Assembly: GCA_963747005.1 (NCBI GenBank)
Contig: CAVVDT010000003.1
Span: forward strand, 496,001 to 560,000
Origin: CAVVDT01 sp963747005
GTDB taxonomy: Bacteria; Pseudomonadota; Alphaproteobacteria; Rhizobiales; Aestuariivirgaceae
Direction of reading: 5' to 3'
Length of the DNA: 64,000 nt
In this document: piece by piece, positions 25,788 to 35,170 of the stretch
Numbering within the stretch: the first letter of the stretch is position 1
Layout of the letters: the number at the start of each line of letters is the position of its first letter
Made by a program: the position numbers and the translations under genes
Notes under the pieces: model-generated
Seen by the model: only the letters and a program-made list of their open reading frames with translations
What the model was told of the DNA's origin: nothing
Database searches by the model: none

Positions 25788-26489
25788 TCAACTCTCCTTG
25801 CTGTTCTGGCGACACGCCGCCTGCCGGGCGCGACCGGCAAGGGTGAGCCCTACGGCGACGACGACAATGGCACCCAGCGCCGGGACCACGAACTCCAGCC
25901 GATGAACCCAGTGACCGGCGAGCCCGGTGACCCATGGGTCGCTGATCGCCAACTCGCCGGCGATCCAGCCGAGCAGCCCCGCGCCCACTACCATGATCCA
26001 GGAAAAGCGGTCCAGCAGCCACAGCATCATCTGCGAACCGACCACCACCAGCGGAATGGAAATGGCGATGCCGAGCACCAGGAGATCGACATGCCCCATG
26101 GCCGCGGCAGCCACCGATATGACATTGTCGAGGCTCATCACCGCGTCGGCCACCACCACGATCTTGACGGCCGTCCACAGCGAGGCGGCGCCTTTTGCGC
26201 CGCCCACCTCGCACTCGCCCTGTTCGGGGATCAGCAACTTCACCGCGATCCACACCAGCATGCACGCACCAGCCAGCTTGAGCAGCGGGATGCGCAGCAC
26301 GTAGGCAATCGCCACCGCCAGCACGATGCGCAGCACCACCGCTGCAAGGGTGCCGAGCCAGATGCCGATGAGGCGTTGATGGCGTGGCAACGCCCGGCAG
26401 GCGAGGGCGATCACCAGGGCATTGTCACCCGACAGGATGATGTTGATGCCGATGATCTGCAAAAGGCCCATCCACCATTGGCTGTCCAT
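25788..26489 (-). CDS. TerC-family integral membrane protein
   Basis: This 233-residue protein has about seven hydrophobic helices and the two acidic membrane motifs of TerC/YjbE proteins, LSGDNALVIAL in helix 1 and MSLDNVISVAA in the middle. The family is linked to metal ion (often manganese) export or metallation of exported proteins and to tellurite resistance. It begins at ATG 26489 (MDSQWW), and the C-terminus runs two bases short of the Usp gene. The open frame continues upstream but without helices or similarity. Confidence 0.88.
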   Translation of the reverse strand: MDSQWWMGLLQIIGINIILSGDNALVIALACRALPRHQRLIGIWLGTLAAVVLRIVLAVAIAYVLRIPLLKLAGACMLVWIAVKLLIPEQGECEVGGAKGAASLWTAVKIVVVADAVMSLDNVISVAAAAMGHVDLLVLGIAISIPLVVVGSQMMLWLLDRFSWIMVVGAGLLGWIAGELAISDPWVTGLAGHWVHRLEFVVPALGAIVVVAVGLTLAGRARQAACRQNSKES

Positions 26490-26685
26490 GCCTTGCGTCC
26501 GTCTTCTCCCGGCGGGTTGCTGCCGCGGCGGGCAGCGCTCAACCCGGCCTTGCGCCCGATATAGTCGACATGACCGCGTTAAGCCAGCTTGCCACCTGCA
26601 CCGCCTGGCGACCACCGCCGGCCCTCGGGTGCCCATGGCCAATCCATCATGTGGAAACGCAGGGTGCAAAGCACCAAAAACCTCA

Positions 26686-26730
26686 TTGATCTCGTGGCTC
26701 GATCTGCTAGGATTGTTTCGTGGTATACCA
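26686..26730 (+). promoter_or_regulatory. Promoter with TGGTATACCA operator for the tctCBA operon
   Basis: TTGATC (26686-26691), a 16-bp spacer and TAGGAT (26708-26713) predict a transcription start near 26720. The palindrome TGGTATACCA (26721-26730; 12 bp, GTGGTATACCAC, counting flanks) begins at that point, a classic repressor position. The same 10-mer overlaps the GntR-operon promoter at 19560-19569. The remaining intergenic DNA, 26490-26905, shows no gene; the leader from the predicted start to the tctC ATG is about 185 nt. Confidence 0.6.
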
Positions 26731-26905
26731 CACGCCACGAGGCGGGTGGCGGGTTAGACGATCGCGGTGGTGCTGTCCAAGGCAAAAAATGGACATATTT
26801 CTGACAGCAGTTTGAACCGCTGCAAATCCTGCACGGGCTTTGCGCTGCTGGCCGAAGCGGCCCGCAGTGGCGATGCCCAAGAAAACTGAACCAGGGAGGA
26901 CTATC

Positions 26906-27883
26906 ATGAATTACACGAGAAGAATGGCTCTGGCGCTGGCTTGTGCCGTAAGCATGAGTGCTGCGACATTTTCCATGGCACCGGCCGCCCAGGCCTGGGA
27001 GCCGAACAAGCCGGTCAACTTCGTGATCATGGCCGGCAAAGGCGGCGGCGCCGACAAGATGGCGCGCTTCATCCAGGCGCTGGTCGAAAAGGACAAGCTG
27101 ATGCCGCAACCGCTTATCCCTGACAACAAGGGCGGCGGTTCGGGCGCCGAGGCGTTGATCACCCTGAAGGGTGCCGCAGATCCGAACTACGACCTGCTGG
27201 TGACGCTGAACTCGTTCTTCACCACGCCGATTCGCCAGCCCAAACTCGGCATTGACGTGATGACCTTCACGCCCGTCGCCCGCATGGCGGAAGACACCTT
27301 CCTTCTCTGGGTGAACAAGTCCGAAGGCGTCAAGACCTTCGATGAGTTCGTCGCCAAGGCCAAGAAGATGGGTTCGGACTGGACCATGGCCGGTACCGGC
27401 AAGGGCCAGGAGGACGAGATCCTCACCGACTTCCTCAACACGACCTTCGGCCTGAAGATCAAGTACATTCCCTTCAAGGGCGGCGGCGCGGTGGCCAAGG
27501 AACTGGCCGGCAATCAGGTGCATTCCACCGTCAACAATCCCTCCGAGGCCCTCGGCTTCTATCAGTCCGGTGACCTGATTCCGTTGGTTGCCTTCACCGA
27601 CAAGCGCCTGCCGCAGTTCCCGAACGTTCCGACCATGAAGGAGATGGGCAAGGACTTCTCCTACTACATGCAGCGGGCCGTGGTCGGCGCGCCGGGCATG
27701 AGTGCTGAAGCGGCCGCCTATTACCAGGCCGTGTTCAAGAAGGCCTTCGACAGCCCCCAATGGCAGGGCTACCTGAAGAAGTATTCGCTCAAGGCCGACT
27801 GGATCGGTCCTGACGAGATCAAGGCCTACTGGAAGGAGCAGATCGACCGGCACAAGAAGATTCTGAGCGCCATGGGCAACTGA
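26906..27883 (+). CDS. tctC: Tripartite tricarboxylate transporter substrate-binding protein TctC
   Basis: This 325-residue periplasmic protein has a signal peptide (residues 1-28, ending AAQA) and then the TctC (Bug) fold: KPVNFVIMAGKGGGADKMARF, PDNKGGGSGAEALITLKG, and the C-terminal KKFSLKADWIGPDEIKAYWKEQ-type ending. AGGGAGGA precedes ATG 26906. Bug-family receptors bind small organic acids, often carboxylates. It is first in tctC-tctB-tctA. The shared operator suggests that it imports the acid degraded by the GntR/Frc operon; that is inference. Confidence 0.9.
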   Translation: MNYTRRMALALACAVSMSAATFSMAPAAQAWEPNKPVNFVIMAGKGGGADKMARFIQALVEKDKLMPQPLIPDNKGGGSGAEALITLKGAADPNYDLLVTLNSFFTTPIRQPKLGIDVMTFTPVARMAEDTFLLWVNKSEGVKTFDEFVAKAKKMGSDWTMAGTGKGQEDEILTDFLNTTFGLKIKYIPFKGGGAVAKELAGNQVHSTVNNPSEALGFYQSGDLIPLVAFTDKRLPQFPNVPTMKEMGKDFSYYMQRAVVGAPGMSAEAAAYYQAVFKKAFDSPQWQGYLKKYSLKADWIGPDEIKAYWKEQIDRHKKILSAMGN

Positions 27884-27933
27884 CCGCAAGCGAACTGACA
27901 CAGGCAAACGGGTAGATCGGGGAGACGCTGGGC

Positions 27934-28431
27934 ATGCGGCGCGCAGAGATAACCACGGCTGGCATTCTCGCCGTCATCTCGATCTATCTGATGTGGAAAA
28001 GTACCGAGCTCGACATATGGTACATCAAGGGCGAAGGCCCCGGTGGCGGTGCCTGGCCCTTCTGGCTGTCGGCCATCATGCTGGTGTGCACCGGCTTCAT
28101 CGCCTTCAACTGGATGCGGCGCACTTCGCCGCCGTCACAATCCACCGCGCCGTTTCTTGACGACTACGGCAAGAAGATGCTGCTGCTGGTGGGCGGCGGG
28201 CTGGCGGCTTTTGTCGGCCTCATCCATTTCATCGGGTTTTACGGCGCCATGCCGCTGTTCCTCATCTACTACATCCGTTTCATGGGTCGCCATAGTTGGT
28301 TCACGACGCTGGCCATCGCCATTCTGGCGCCGGTTGCAACCTTTTTCTTCTTCGATGTGGCGATGCGAATCGTGCTTCCCAAAGGCTATCTCGAGCCGCT
28401 GTTCATTCCGCTCTATCACATCTTCCTGTGA
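27934..28431 (+). CDS. tctB: Tripartite tricarboxylate transporter small membrane subunit TctB
   Basis: This 165-residue membrane protein has four predicted helices (ITTAGILAVISIYLMW, WPFWLSAIMLVCTGFIAF, MLLLVGGGLAAFVGLIHFIGF, FTTLAIAILAPVATFFFFD) and the ending of a TctB subunit (KGYLEPLFIPLYHIFL). It lies 50 bp after tctC and 66 bp before tctA. The small subunit assembles with TctA in the inner membrane. Confidence 0.88.
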   Translation: MRRAEITTAGILAVISIYLMWKSTELDIWYIKGEGPGGGAWPFWLSAIMLVCTGFIAFNWMRRTSPPSQSTAPFLDDYGKKMLLLVGGGLAAFVGLIHFIGFYGAMPLFLIYYIRFMGRHSWFTTLAIAILAPVATFFFFDVAMRIVLPKGYLEPLFIPLYHIFL

Positions 28432-28497
28432 CCCGGACGGCAGATCTCGGGCAGCATAACACCACCATCCTTGCAATAACCGCGACGGAATAGGTTC

Positions 28498-30024
28498 ATG
28501 GTCGATATTCTTGGGCATCTGTGGGCCGGGGTCCTCATCTCGCTACAGCCGCTGAATCTGTTTCTGGTGTTTATCGGGGTCGTGCTCGGCCTGTTCATCG
28601 GCGCCATGCCGGGTCTTGGCTCGGTGAACGGCGTCGCCATCCTGCTGCCGGCTACCTTCCTGGTGCCGCCCGCCTCGGCCATGATCTTCCTCGCCGCGAT
28701 CTACTACGGCGCCATGTATGGCGGCGCCATATCGTCCATCACCTTGGGGATACCCGGCGCCTCAACAGCGGTCGCTACGACATTCGACGGGCGACCGTTG
28801 GCGTTGAAGGGCCGGGCCGATCTCGCCTTGATGACGGCAGCCCTGGCGTCGTTTACCGGCGGCACCATAGCCAACGTGCTCTTTACCGCCTTTGCTCCGC
28901 CGCTGGCACATGTCGCCCTGAGCTTCGGATCGCCGGAAATCTTCGCGCTGATGGTGCTGGCGTTCGCCACCTTCGTCGGCATCGGCGGCGATGATATTCC
29001 CAAGACCATATTCTCGATCTGCATTGGCCTCGTACTGGCCGCCGTCGGTTACGACGAGATCTCCGGCGAGCCGCGTCTCGTCTTCTTTGGCATCACCGGC
29101 TTCATGCACGGCATCAACTTCCTGGTGCTGGCCATCGGCATCTACGGCATTGGCGAGATGCTGTGGACCATTGATTCCGCGCGCGGCAAGATGACGATGA
29201 CCGATGCCAAGCTGACCGTCGACCGTATCGTCGCCAGCGGCAAGGAGTCCGTGCGCCGGGCCTGGAAGGGCTCGATGATCGGTTCGTTCCTGGGCTTCTT
29301 TGTCGGCATCCTGCCGGCCGCCGGCGCCACGCCGGGCTCGCTGATGGCCTACGGCGTGGCCAAGATGACCTCCAGGAACCCCAAGCTGTTCGGCCAGGGC
29401 GAGCCCAACGGTGTTTCGGCCCCCGAAAGTGCCAACAATTCAGCCTCCGTCGGCGCCATGCTGCCGATGCTGACGCTGGGCATCCCCGGTTCGCCCACCA
29501 CCGCTGTGCTGCTCGGCGGCATGATCATCTGGGGCCTGACGCCCGGTCCCATGCTGTTTGCCCAGCAGAGCGAATTCGTCTGGGGACTGATCGGCTCGTT
29601 CTATGTCTCCAACATCATGGCGCTGATCGTCGACATCAGCTTCATCCCGCTGTTCATCTGGATGCTGCGCATGCCGTTCACCATCCTGGCGCCGACGATC
29701 TTCTGCCTGTCGGTGATCGGCGGCTATGCCGCTACCCAGGACATGCACGATGTGTGGCTGATGGTGCTCTTCGGGTTGAGCGCCTTCTGCCTGCGCAAGC
29801 TCGATTATCCGGTGGCCCCGGCGGTGCTCGCCATCGTGCTCGGCCCCATTGCCGAACCCACCCTCAGACAGTCGCTGCTGCTGGGCTCGGGCGATCCGTC
29901 GATCTTCTTCACCCGTCCGATCTCCGGCCCGATCATGGTCATCGCCATCATTCTTTTGTTGCTGCCGCTGTTCAAGATGATCTACGACCGCATGCGTGGC
30001 AAGAAGCCGGCAACGGCTGGATAG
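28498..30024 (+). CDS. tctA: Tripartite tricarboxylate transporter large membrane subunit TctA
   Basis: This 508-residue membrane protein has about 12 helices. The two TctA signature loops are GAMPGLGSVNGVAILLPATF near the N-terminus and GILPAAGATPGSLMAYGVAK in the second half, and the second repeat has GIPGSPTTAVLLGGMIIWGLTPGP. It forms the sodium- or proton-driven channel of the TTT system. It is followed 12 bp later by a ketopantoate-reductase-like gene, which may act on the imported compound. Confidence 0.92.
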   Translation: MVDILGHLWAGVLISLQPLNLFLVFIGVVLGLFIGAMPGLGSVNGVAILLPATFLVPPASAMIFLAAIYYGAMYGGAISSITLGIPGASTAVATTFDGRPLALKGRADLALMTAALASFTGGTIANVLFTAFAPPLAHVALSFGSPEIFALMVLAFATFVGIGGDDIPKTIFSICIGLVLAAVGYDEISGEPRLVFFGITGFMHGINFLVLAIGIYGIGEMLWTIDSARGKMTMTDAKLTVDRIVASGKESVRRAWKGSMIGSFLGFFVGILPAAGATPGSLMAYGVAKMTSRNPKLFGQGEPNGVSAPESANNSASVGAMLPMLTLGIPGSPTTAVLLGGMIIWGLTPGPMLFAQQSEFVWGLIGSFYVSNIMALIVDISFIPLFIWMLRMPFTILAPTIFCLSVIGGYAATQDMHDVWLMVLFGLSAFCLRKLDYPVAPAVLAIVLGPIAEPTLRQSLLLGSGDPSIFFTRPISGPIMVIAIILLLLPLFKMIYDRMRGKKPATAG

Positions 30025-30036
30025 GGCAGGCAACGC

Positions 30037-31035
30037 GTGAAAGTTTGTATCTTCGGCGCCGGCGCCATCGGCGGCTTTCTGGCGCACGGGCTGGCGGGCG
30101 TCGAGGACGTCGATCTGTCAATCGTGGCGCGCGGTCCCCACCTGGCCGCCATGCGCGACAAGGGTCTGACGCTGGTCAGGGACGGGGCCGAGACCACGGT
30201 CGCCGTCACCGCCAGCGACGATCCCGCCGATCTCGGCCCGCAGGACTATGTCATTGTGGCGCTGAAGGCCCATCAGGCATGGGAATCGGCCGACCGGCTG
30301 GTGCCGTTGCTGAATGCCGATACGGCTGTCGTCACCTGCCAGAACGGCGTACCGTGGTGGTATTTCTACAAGCTCGCAGGTCCCTATGAGGGCCGGCGTC
30401 TCGCATCGATCGATGCTGAAGATCGCCAGTGGAACTTGATCGGTCCCGAACGGGCCATCGGCTGCGTGGTCTATCCCGCGACCGAGATCACCGCGCCCGG
30501 TGTCATCCGCCACGTCTACGGCGACAAGTTCACCCTCGGCGAACCGGCTGGCTCAACCTCTGAACGCGTGACCCGCCTCAGTGCCGCCATCGCGGCCGGC
30601 GGCCTCAAGGCGCCTGTCGTTGCCGACATCCGCTCCGAGATCTGGCTGAAGCTTTGGGGAAACCTGTGCTTCAATCCGCTGTCGGCCCTGACCCGCGCCA
30701 CCCTCGATGTGGTGGCGACCGATCCCGGCACCCGCGCCCTTGCCCGCGCCATGATGATCGAGGCCCAGGAGATCGGCACCCGACTGGGAGCAAGCTTCCG
30801 GGTGGACGTCGAACGCCGCATCGACGGCGCCGCCAATGTCGGCGCCCACCGCACCTCCATGCTGCAGGACCTCGAATCCGGGCGCGCCATGGAGATCGAC
30901 GCGCTGCTGACAGCGGTTGAGGAGATGGGGCGCATCACCGGTGCTGCCACCCCCTTCATCGATGCCGTGCTGGCGCTGGTGCAACAGCTGGGCCGCACCC
31001 ACGGCCTCTATGCCGGGATCCCGGTCCGACCCTGA
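30037..31035 (+). CDS. Ketopantoate-reductase-like (ApbA/PanE) NAD(P)H-dependent enzyme
   Basis: This 332-residue enzyme has an N-terminal Rossmann domain (CIFGAGAIGGFLAHGL, residues 3-18) and a C-terminal ApbA helical domain with the KLWGNLCFNPLSAL segment (Lys and Asn active-site positions). It starts at GTG 30037, 12 bp after tctA. Many ApbA homologues next to transporters reduce 2-oxoacids other than ketopantoate. Here a 2-oxo or 2-hydroxy acid brought in by TctCBA is a plausible substrate, which would agree with a downstream 2-hydroxyacyl-CoA route. Confidence 0.85.
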   Translation: MKVCIFGAGAIGGFLAHGLAGVEDVDLSIVARGPHLAAMRDKGLTLVRDGAETTVAVTASDDPADLGPQDYVIVALKAHQAWESADRLVPLLNADTAVVTCQNGVPWWYFYKLAGPYEGRRLASIDAEDRQWNLIGPERAIGCVVYPATEITAPGVIRHVYGDKFTLGEPAGSTSERVTRLSAAIAAGGLKAPVVADIRSEIWLKLWGNLCFNPLSALTRATLDVVATDPGTRALARAMMIEAQEIGTRLGASFRVDVERRIDGAANVGAHRTSMLQDLESGRAMEIDALLTAVEEMGRITGAATPFIDAVLALVQQLGRTHGLYAGIPVRP

Positions 31036-31114
31036 GCAATTCAGCCGTTGCCGCGACCCATGCAAGGCCATATCTTCGCATCTCACCACCTTGGCCGATC
31101 ACCGGGAGACAGCG

Positions 31115-32029
31115 ATGCGCCTCGACAATGAACGCCCCAGTGACAACATCGAGGATCGCCGCGGCGAAAGTCCCGACCTCGGCTTTCCCCGGCGTGGCGG
31201 CATGCGCATCCCGATCGGCAGCCGCCGTGGCGGCATCGGCCTCGGCGGCGTTGTCGTCCTGCTCATCCTGTGGGCGGTGTTCGGCATCAATCCGCTCGAC
31301 CTGCTGAACGGCGGCAACATCCAGCTTCCCGGCCAGCAGCAGACCGACATTCAACCCTCGGCGCCGGGACGGGACTCGGCCAGCGATGCCCAGTTGAAAG
31401 ATTTCGTCGCCCGCGTGCTGGGCTCGACCGAACGCACCTGGGACAGCATTTTTACCGCCAACGGCCGGCGTTACGTGAAGCCGCGGCTGGTGCTGTTCAC
31501 CGGCGCGGTGGACTCGGCCTGCGGCATGGCGCAGTCGGCCATGGGGCCGTTTTACTGTCCGGGCGATTCCAAGGTCTATCTCGACATGAGTTTCTTCCGC
31601 GACATGGTGACGAAGCTCAATTCGCCCGGCGATTTCGCCGAGGCCTATGTCATCGCCCACGAGGTCGGCCATCACGTACAGAACCTGCTGGGGCTGGCCG
31701 ACAAGGTGAACGCCCAACGCCAGCGCCTGTCCGAGGTTGAAGCCAACCGGCTGTCGGTGAAGATGGAGTTGCAGGCCGATTGCTATGCCGGGGTGTGGGC
31801 GCGCCAGGCCGATCAGAATGGCCATATCCTCGAAGATGGCGACATCGAGGAAGGCCTGAACGCTGCCAGCGCCATCGGCGACGATCGCCTGCAACGCCGT
31901 TCGCAAGGCCGCGTGGTGCCGGAAAGCTTCACCCACGGCACGTCGGCGCAACGGGTCGCCTGGTTCAAGCGCGGTTATGCCCGTGGTGACATGGCCAACT
32001 GCGACACCTTCCACGCCACCCAGTTGTAA
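31115..32029 (+). CDS. YpfJ-type neutral zinc metallopeptidase
   Basis: This 304-residue protein has a cytoplasmic basic N-terminus, one transmembrane helix (about residues 43-60, IGLGGVVVLLILWAVFGI) and a periplasmic zinc peptidase domain. The catalytic motif is AHEVGHHVQ, with a downstream MELQADCYAGVWARQ (Glu third ligand) typical of the YpfJ family. Four cysteines may form disulfides. GGGAG precedes ATG 31115. Substrate and role are unknown; envelope protein quality control is a reasonable guess. Confidence 0.87.
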   Translation: MRLDNERPSDNIEDRRGESPDLGFPRRGGMRIPIGSRRGGIGLGGVVVLLILWAVFGINPLDLLNGGNIQLPGQQQTDIQPSAPGRDSASDAQLKDFVARVLGSTERTWDSIFTANGRRYVKPRLVLFTGAVDSACGMAQSAMGPFYCPGDSKVYLDMSFFRDMVTKLNSPGDFAEAYVIAHEVGHHVQNLLGLADKVNAQRQRLSEVEANRLSVKMELQADCYAGVWARQADQNGHILEDGDIEEGLNAASAIGDDRLQRRSQGRVVPESFTHGTSAQRVAWFKRGYARGDMANCDTFHATQL

Positions 32030-32035
32030 CAGTTT

Positions 32036-33379
32036 TCAGCCCATGGCCTTCATGGTCATGGGGATGGCGAGCGCGATCCACGGGATCAGCACGATCAGCA
32101 ACACCCTGACGATGTCGACGCACCAGAACGGCGTGACGCCGCGAAAGATGGTGCGGGTGGAGACATCGCCGAGGACGCCCTTCAGCACGAACACATTGAG
32201 CCCCACCGGCGGGGTGATGAGGCTGATCTCGGTCACCACCACCACGATGATGCCGAACCAGATGAGTGACAGTTCCTTGGCGACGGGTCCGGGATGGCCG
32301 GGAAAGAGGCCGAGATTCGCCACCACCGGCGCGAACACCGGCACCGTCAGCAACATCATGGAAAGGCTCTCGAACACGCAGCCGAGCACCAGATAGACGG
32401 CGATCATCATGAAGATGACGGCAAGTGGCGCGACATCGAGGCTGGTGACGATGCCAACGAGCGCATCGGGCAGTCCGGCGCGCACGATGAAGCGCTGGAA
32501 GATCTGGGCGCCGATGAGCACGCAAAACAGCGTCGCCGACATCTGGATGGTCTGGTAAAGCGCCGCCGTGAATTCCGACCAGCCGAGGCGGCGCTTGGCC
32601 AGGGCGATCATCAGCGACAGGCCGGCCCCGATGCCGGCGGCTTCCGTCGTGGTCCAGATGCCGAAATAGATACCGCCGAGGATGGCGACGAACAACAACA
32701 CGATGGCCCACACATCGCGCAGGCTGGCGAACCGTTCCGCCCACCCGGCGCGGCCGGCGGCAGGGCCGGCCTTGGGGTTGCGCCACACCACGAAACGCAC
32801 CGCCACGATATAGAGGCAGATGCCCAGGAGGCCCGGCAGGACGCCCGCCAGGAACAGCTTGTCGATGCTCTGCTCGGTCATGATGCCGTAAATGATGAGG
32901 ATGACGGAGGGCGGGATGAGGATGCCGAGGGTGCCGCCGGCAGCGATGGAAGCAGTGGCCAGTTCGTCGGAATAGTCGAAGGCGCGCATCTGCGGCATGG
33001 CGACCTTGGCCATGGTTGCGGCGGTTGCAAGGCTCGATCCGCAGATGGCGCTGAAGCCGCCGCAGGCGACGATGGTCGCCATGGCGAGCCCGCCTTTACG
33101 GTGACCGAGGAAGGCATTGGAGGAGCGGTAGAGCTCGCGCGCCATGCCGGCCTGGCTCACCAGCATGCCCATCAGCACGAACAGCGGGATGACCGACAGG
33201 CTTTCGGTCTGCAGCGTATCGAGCACGCTTCCCCCTGCCGGCGACAACGCCGCGCGCCAGCTCCAGTGGTTGAGGGCGGCAAAGCCGACAACCCCGACGC
33301 CGCCCATGGCAAAGGCGATCGGCACCCGCAAGAAGGCAAGCGCGATGACCACGGCAAAGCCGATGAGCGACATCAGCAT
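32036..33379 (-). CDS. dctM: TRAP transporter large permease DctM
   Basis: This 447-residue membrane protein has about 12 helices and the DctM features PLFVLMGMLVSQAGMARELYR, GGFSAICGSSLATAATMAKVAMP and GGTLGILIPPSVILIIYGI. It starts at ATG 33379, sharing one base with the dctQ stop (TGATG). With DctQ it forms the sodium-driven membrane part of a TRAP transporter. The operon order on this strand is dctP-dctQ-dctM. Confidence 0.92.
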   Translation of the reverse strand: MLMSLIGFAVVIALAFLRVPIAFAMGGVGVVGFAALNHWSWRAALSPAGGSVLDTLQTESLSVIPLFVLMGMLVSQAGMARELYRSSNAFLGHRKGGLAMATIVACGGFSAICGSSLATAATMAKVAMPQMRAFDYSDELATASIAAGGTLGILIPPSVILIIYGIMTEQSIDKLFLAGVLPGLLGICLYIVAVRFVVWRNPKAGPAAGRAGWAERFASLRDVWAIVLLFVAILGGIYFGIWTTTEAAGIGAGLSLMIALAKRRLGWSEFTAALYQTIQMSATLFCVLIGAQIFQRFIVRAGLPDALVGIVTSLDVAPLAVIFMMIAVYLVLGCVFESLSMMLLTVPVFAPVVANLGLFPGHPGPVAKELSLIWFGIIVVVVTEISLITPPVGLNVFVLKGVLGDVSTRTIFRGVTPFWCVDIVRVLLIVLIPWIALAIPMTMKAMG

Positions 33380-33909
33380 CAGTGCCACCCCTTGCCGCGC
33401 GGACCCGCCATGACGGTCAGAGCCATTCTGATCGCCACCGCCAACCCGGTGAGGGCGACCATCGCGGCAACGAAATAGGCCACCGGATAAAGCGGTATGT
33501 GGAGGAAGTCGCTGACATAGCCGTAAGCCATGAGCCGGTGGGCGCGAAACGCCACCCACCATGAAAGCGTCAGCAGCGACACCGCACAGAATCCGTCGAT
33601 GGCCACATCGCGCAGGCGCTCGAGCGGCCGGGTAAAGAAATTGTCGAAGATGTCGACGGTGATGTGATCGTTCCTGAGGGTGACGACCGGCAGCGCGAAG
33701 GCGATGAGGCCGGCCATGAGGAAGCGGGTGAGTTCGGTCTTGCCGTTGACGGGCGCATTGAAGATGTAGCGGCCGACCACGTCGATGCAGGTGAGTGCCA
33801 GCATCACTGCCAGCACCAGCGCCCCCAGCGCCAGCGAAAGCCGGGCGAGCCATTGGCCCGCCCGGTGAAGCTTGTCAGCCGGCCCGGAAAGGCCTGGCGC
33901 GGATCTCAT
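33379..33909 (-). CDS. dctQ: TRAP transporter small permease DctQ
   Basis: This 176-residue protein has four predicted helices and the DctQ core (VVGRYIFNAPVNGKTELTRFLMAGLIAFALPV, then NDHITVDIF). It starts at ATG 33909 with a 4-bp ATGA overlap with dctP and ends one base into dctM, so all three genes are coupled. Confidence 0.9.
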   Translation of the reverse strand: MRSAPGLSGPADKLHRAGQWLARLSLALGALVLAVMLALTCIDVVGRYIFNAPVNGKTELTRFLMAGLIAFALPVVTLRNDHITVDIFDNFFTRPLERLRDVAIDGFCAVSLLTLSWWVAFRAHRLMAYGYVSDFLHIPLYPVAYFVAAMVALTGLAVAIRMALTVMAGPRGKGWH

Positions 33910-34919
33910 TTGCCGTAGTTCCGCATGGTCTCGTCGATCAGGTCGACGGCGGCCTGGGCATCGAGGCCCTTGGCGGCAACCTCGTCGATGACCTTCTTGC
34001 GTACGCCTTTGGCGATCTCGGCAAACTTGGCTTGATCGGCGGGCGAGAAGTCCATGACCTGGGTCTTCACCTTGGCATTGTCCATGCCCTCCACATCGGC
34101 GTCGGCCCACACCTTGCCGGCCATCTGCGAGGCGATCTCGCCGGTAACCGAAAGAACGCCCTTGCGGTCCTCAGGGCTCAGGCGGTCGAGGAAGGCATTG
34201 GACAGGATCAGCGCGAAGGAGCCGCGATACATCCCGCCCGGCATGATGTAGGTCTCAGGGCAGATTTCATAGAGGCGCAAGGACTTGTTGGTCTCCATCG
34301 GCATCATGACACCGTCGGCCACGCCGCCCGACAGGGTCTCGTAGACCTTCGGCGCCGGCACCTGCACCCCGATCACGCCCAGCGCGACGCCGACATCAGC
34401 CGAGACGCCGCCGCCGATGCGGATCTTCTTGCCCTGGAGATCGTCGAGGCCGGAGATCTTCTCGCGCATGAAGAGCTGGCCCGGTCCGTGGGTGAACAGG
34501 GCGGCCAGATAGACGCCCTTATGCTCGTCGGCCTTCTTCAGATACTTTTCATAGGCCCGCCAGTCGGCGACCGATGCGGCTTCGGCATCGCCGATATAGC
34601 CCGGTAGCTCGATCAGCTTGGTGGCGACGAAGCGACCCGGATTGTAGCCATGGAAGATCCACGCCGCATCCGCTGCCCCGTCGGTGACGAGATCGAGCTG
34701 GCCCGGCGGCGGGGCGAGGTTGAACTGGACCTTGCCGGTCACATGGCCGTTGGTCGCCTTCTCGATCGCCTTGATCCACTCCGGAAAGAACACCTTGTTC
34801 ATGGCATGCGGCGGTATCCAGCTCGAGATCTGCATGGTCTCAGTGGCGTTCGCCGCCATGGAGCCGGCCGCCACGAGGGCCGCCGCCATTAATCCGCTCA
34901 ACAGCTTGCTCAGTCGCAT
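33906..34919 (-). CDS. dctP: TRAP transporter solute-binding protein DctP family
   Basis: This 337-residue periplasmic receptor has a signal peptide (residues 1-26, ending ANAT) and the DctP fold. The conserved segments are KKIRIGGGVSADVGVALGVIGVQVPAPKVYETLSGGVADGVMMP, with the Arg that usually binds a ligand carboxylate at KIRIGG. It heads the dctPQM operon. The C4 or other acid bound cannot be read from sequence. The upstream 247 bp contain a CATGATC-type repeat and no gene. Confidence 0.9.
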   Translation of the reverse strand: MRLSKLLSGLMAAALVAAGSMAANATETMQISSWIPPHAMNKVFFPEWIKAIEKATNGHVTGKVQFNLAPPPGQLDLVTDGAADAAWIFHGYNPGRFVATKLIELPGYIGDAEAASVADWRAYEKYLKKADEHKGVYLAALFTHGPGQLFMREKISGLDDLQGKKIRIGGGVSADVGVALGVIGVQVPAPKVYETLSGGVADGVMMPMETNKSLRLYEICPETYIMPGGMYRGSFALILSNAFLDRLSPEDRKGVLSVTGEIASQMAGKVWADADVEGMDNAKVKTQVMDFSPADQAKFAEIAKGVRKKVIDEVAAKGLDAQAAVDLIDETMRNYGK

Positions 34920-35080
34920 GAATCACACTCCTCCCGGTTTTATTTGATTGTCGTTCAAAGCCCAGCCAGACATCCGCATGCCGACTGCAGACTGCGGCCG
35001 GCGATGGTGATCGTCAGAGACTAGCGGCCGCGTCCGGGCACGGCAAGCGCCGGCTGGGGCCAGTTGAGCATCAGGGCTGG

Positions 35081-35170
35081 AGTATGATCCGAAAAAGTGT
35101 AGGCACTTTTCGGATAAAATCATGCTCTATCTTGTTGGAATCGATCAGATTCAAAATCATCCTGATCTAG
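35081..35170. repeat. GAGCATGATG-type intergenic hairpin repeat, copy 2
   Basis: The outer arms AGTATGATCCGAAAAAGTG and CACTTTTCGGAT plus ATCATGCTC (35081-35126) form a long stem-loop. They are followed by the same tail as copy 1 at 24330 (CTTGTTGGAATCG, then CTGATCTAG at 35162-35170). The tail forms a GATCAG/CTGATC stem. The last bases of the tail form the stop codon of the PCuAC-like gene (35167-35169). Confidence 0.75.
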
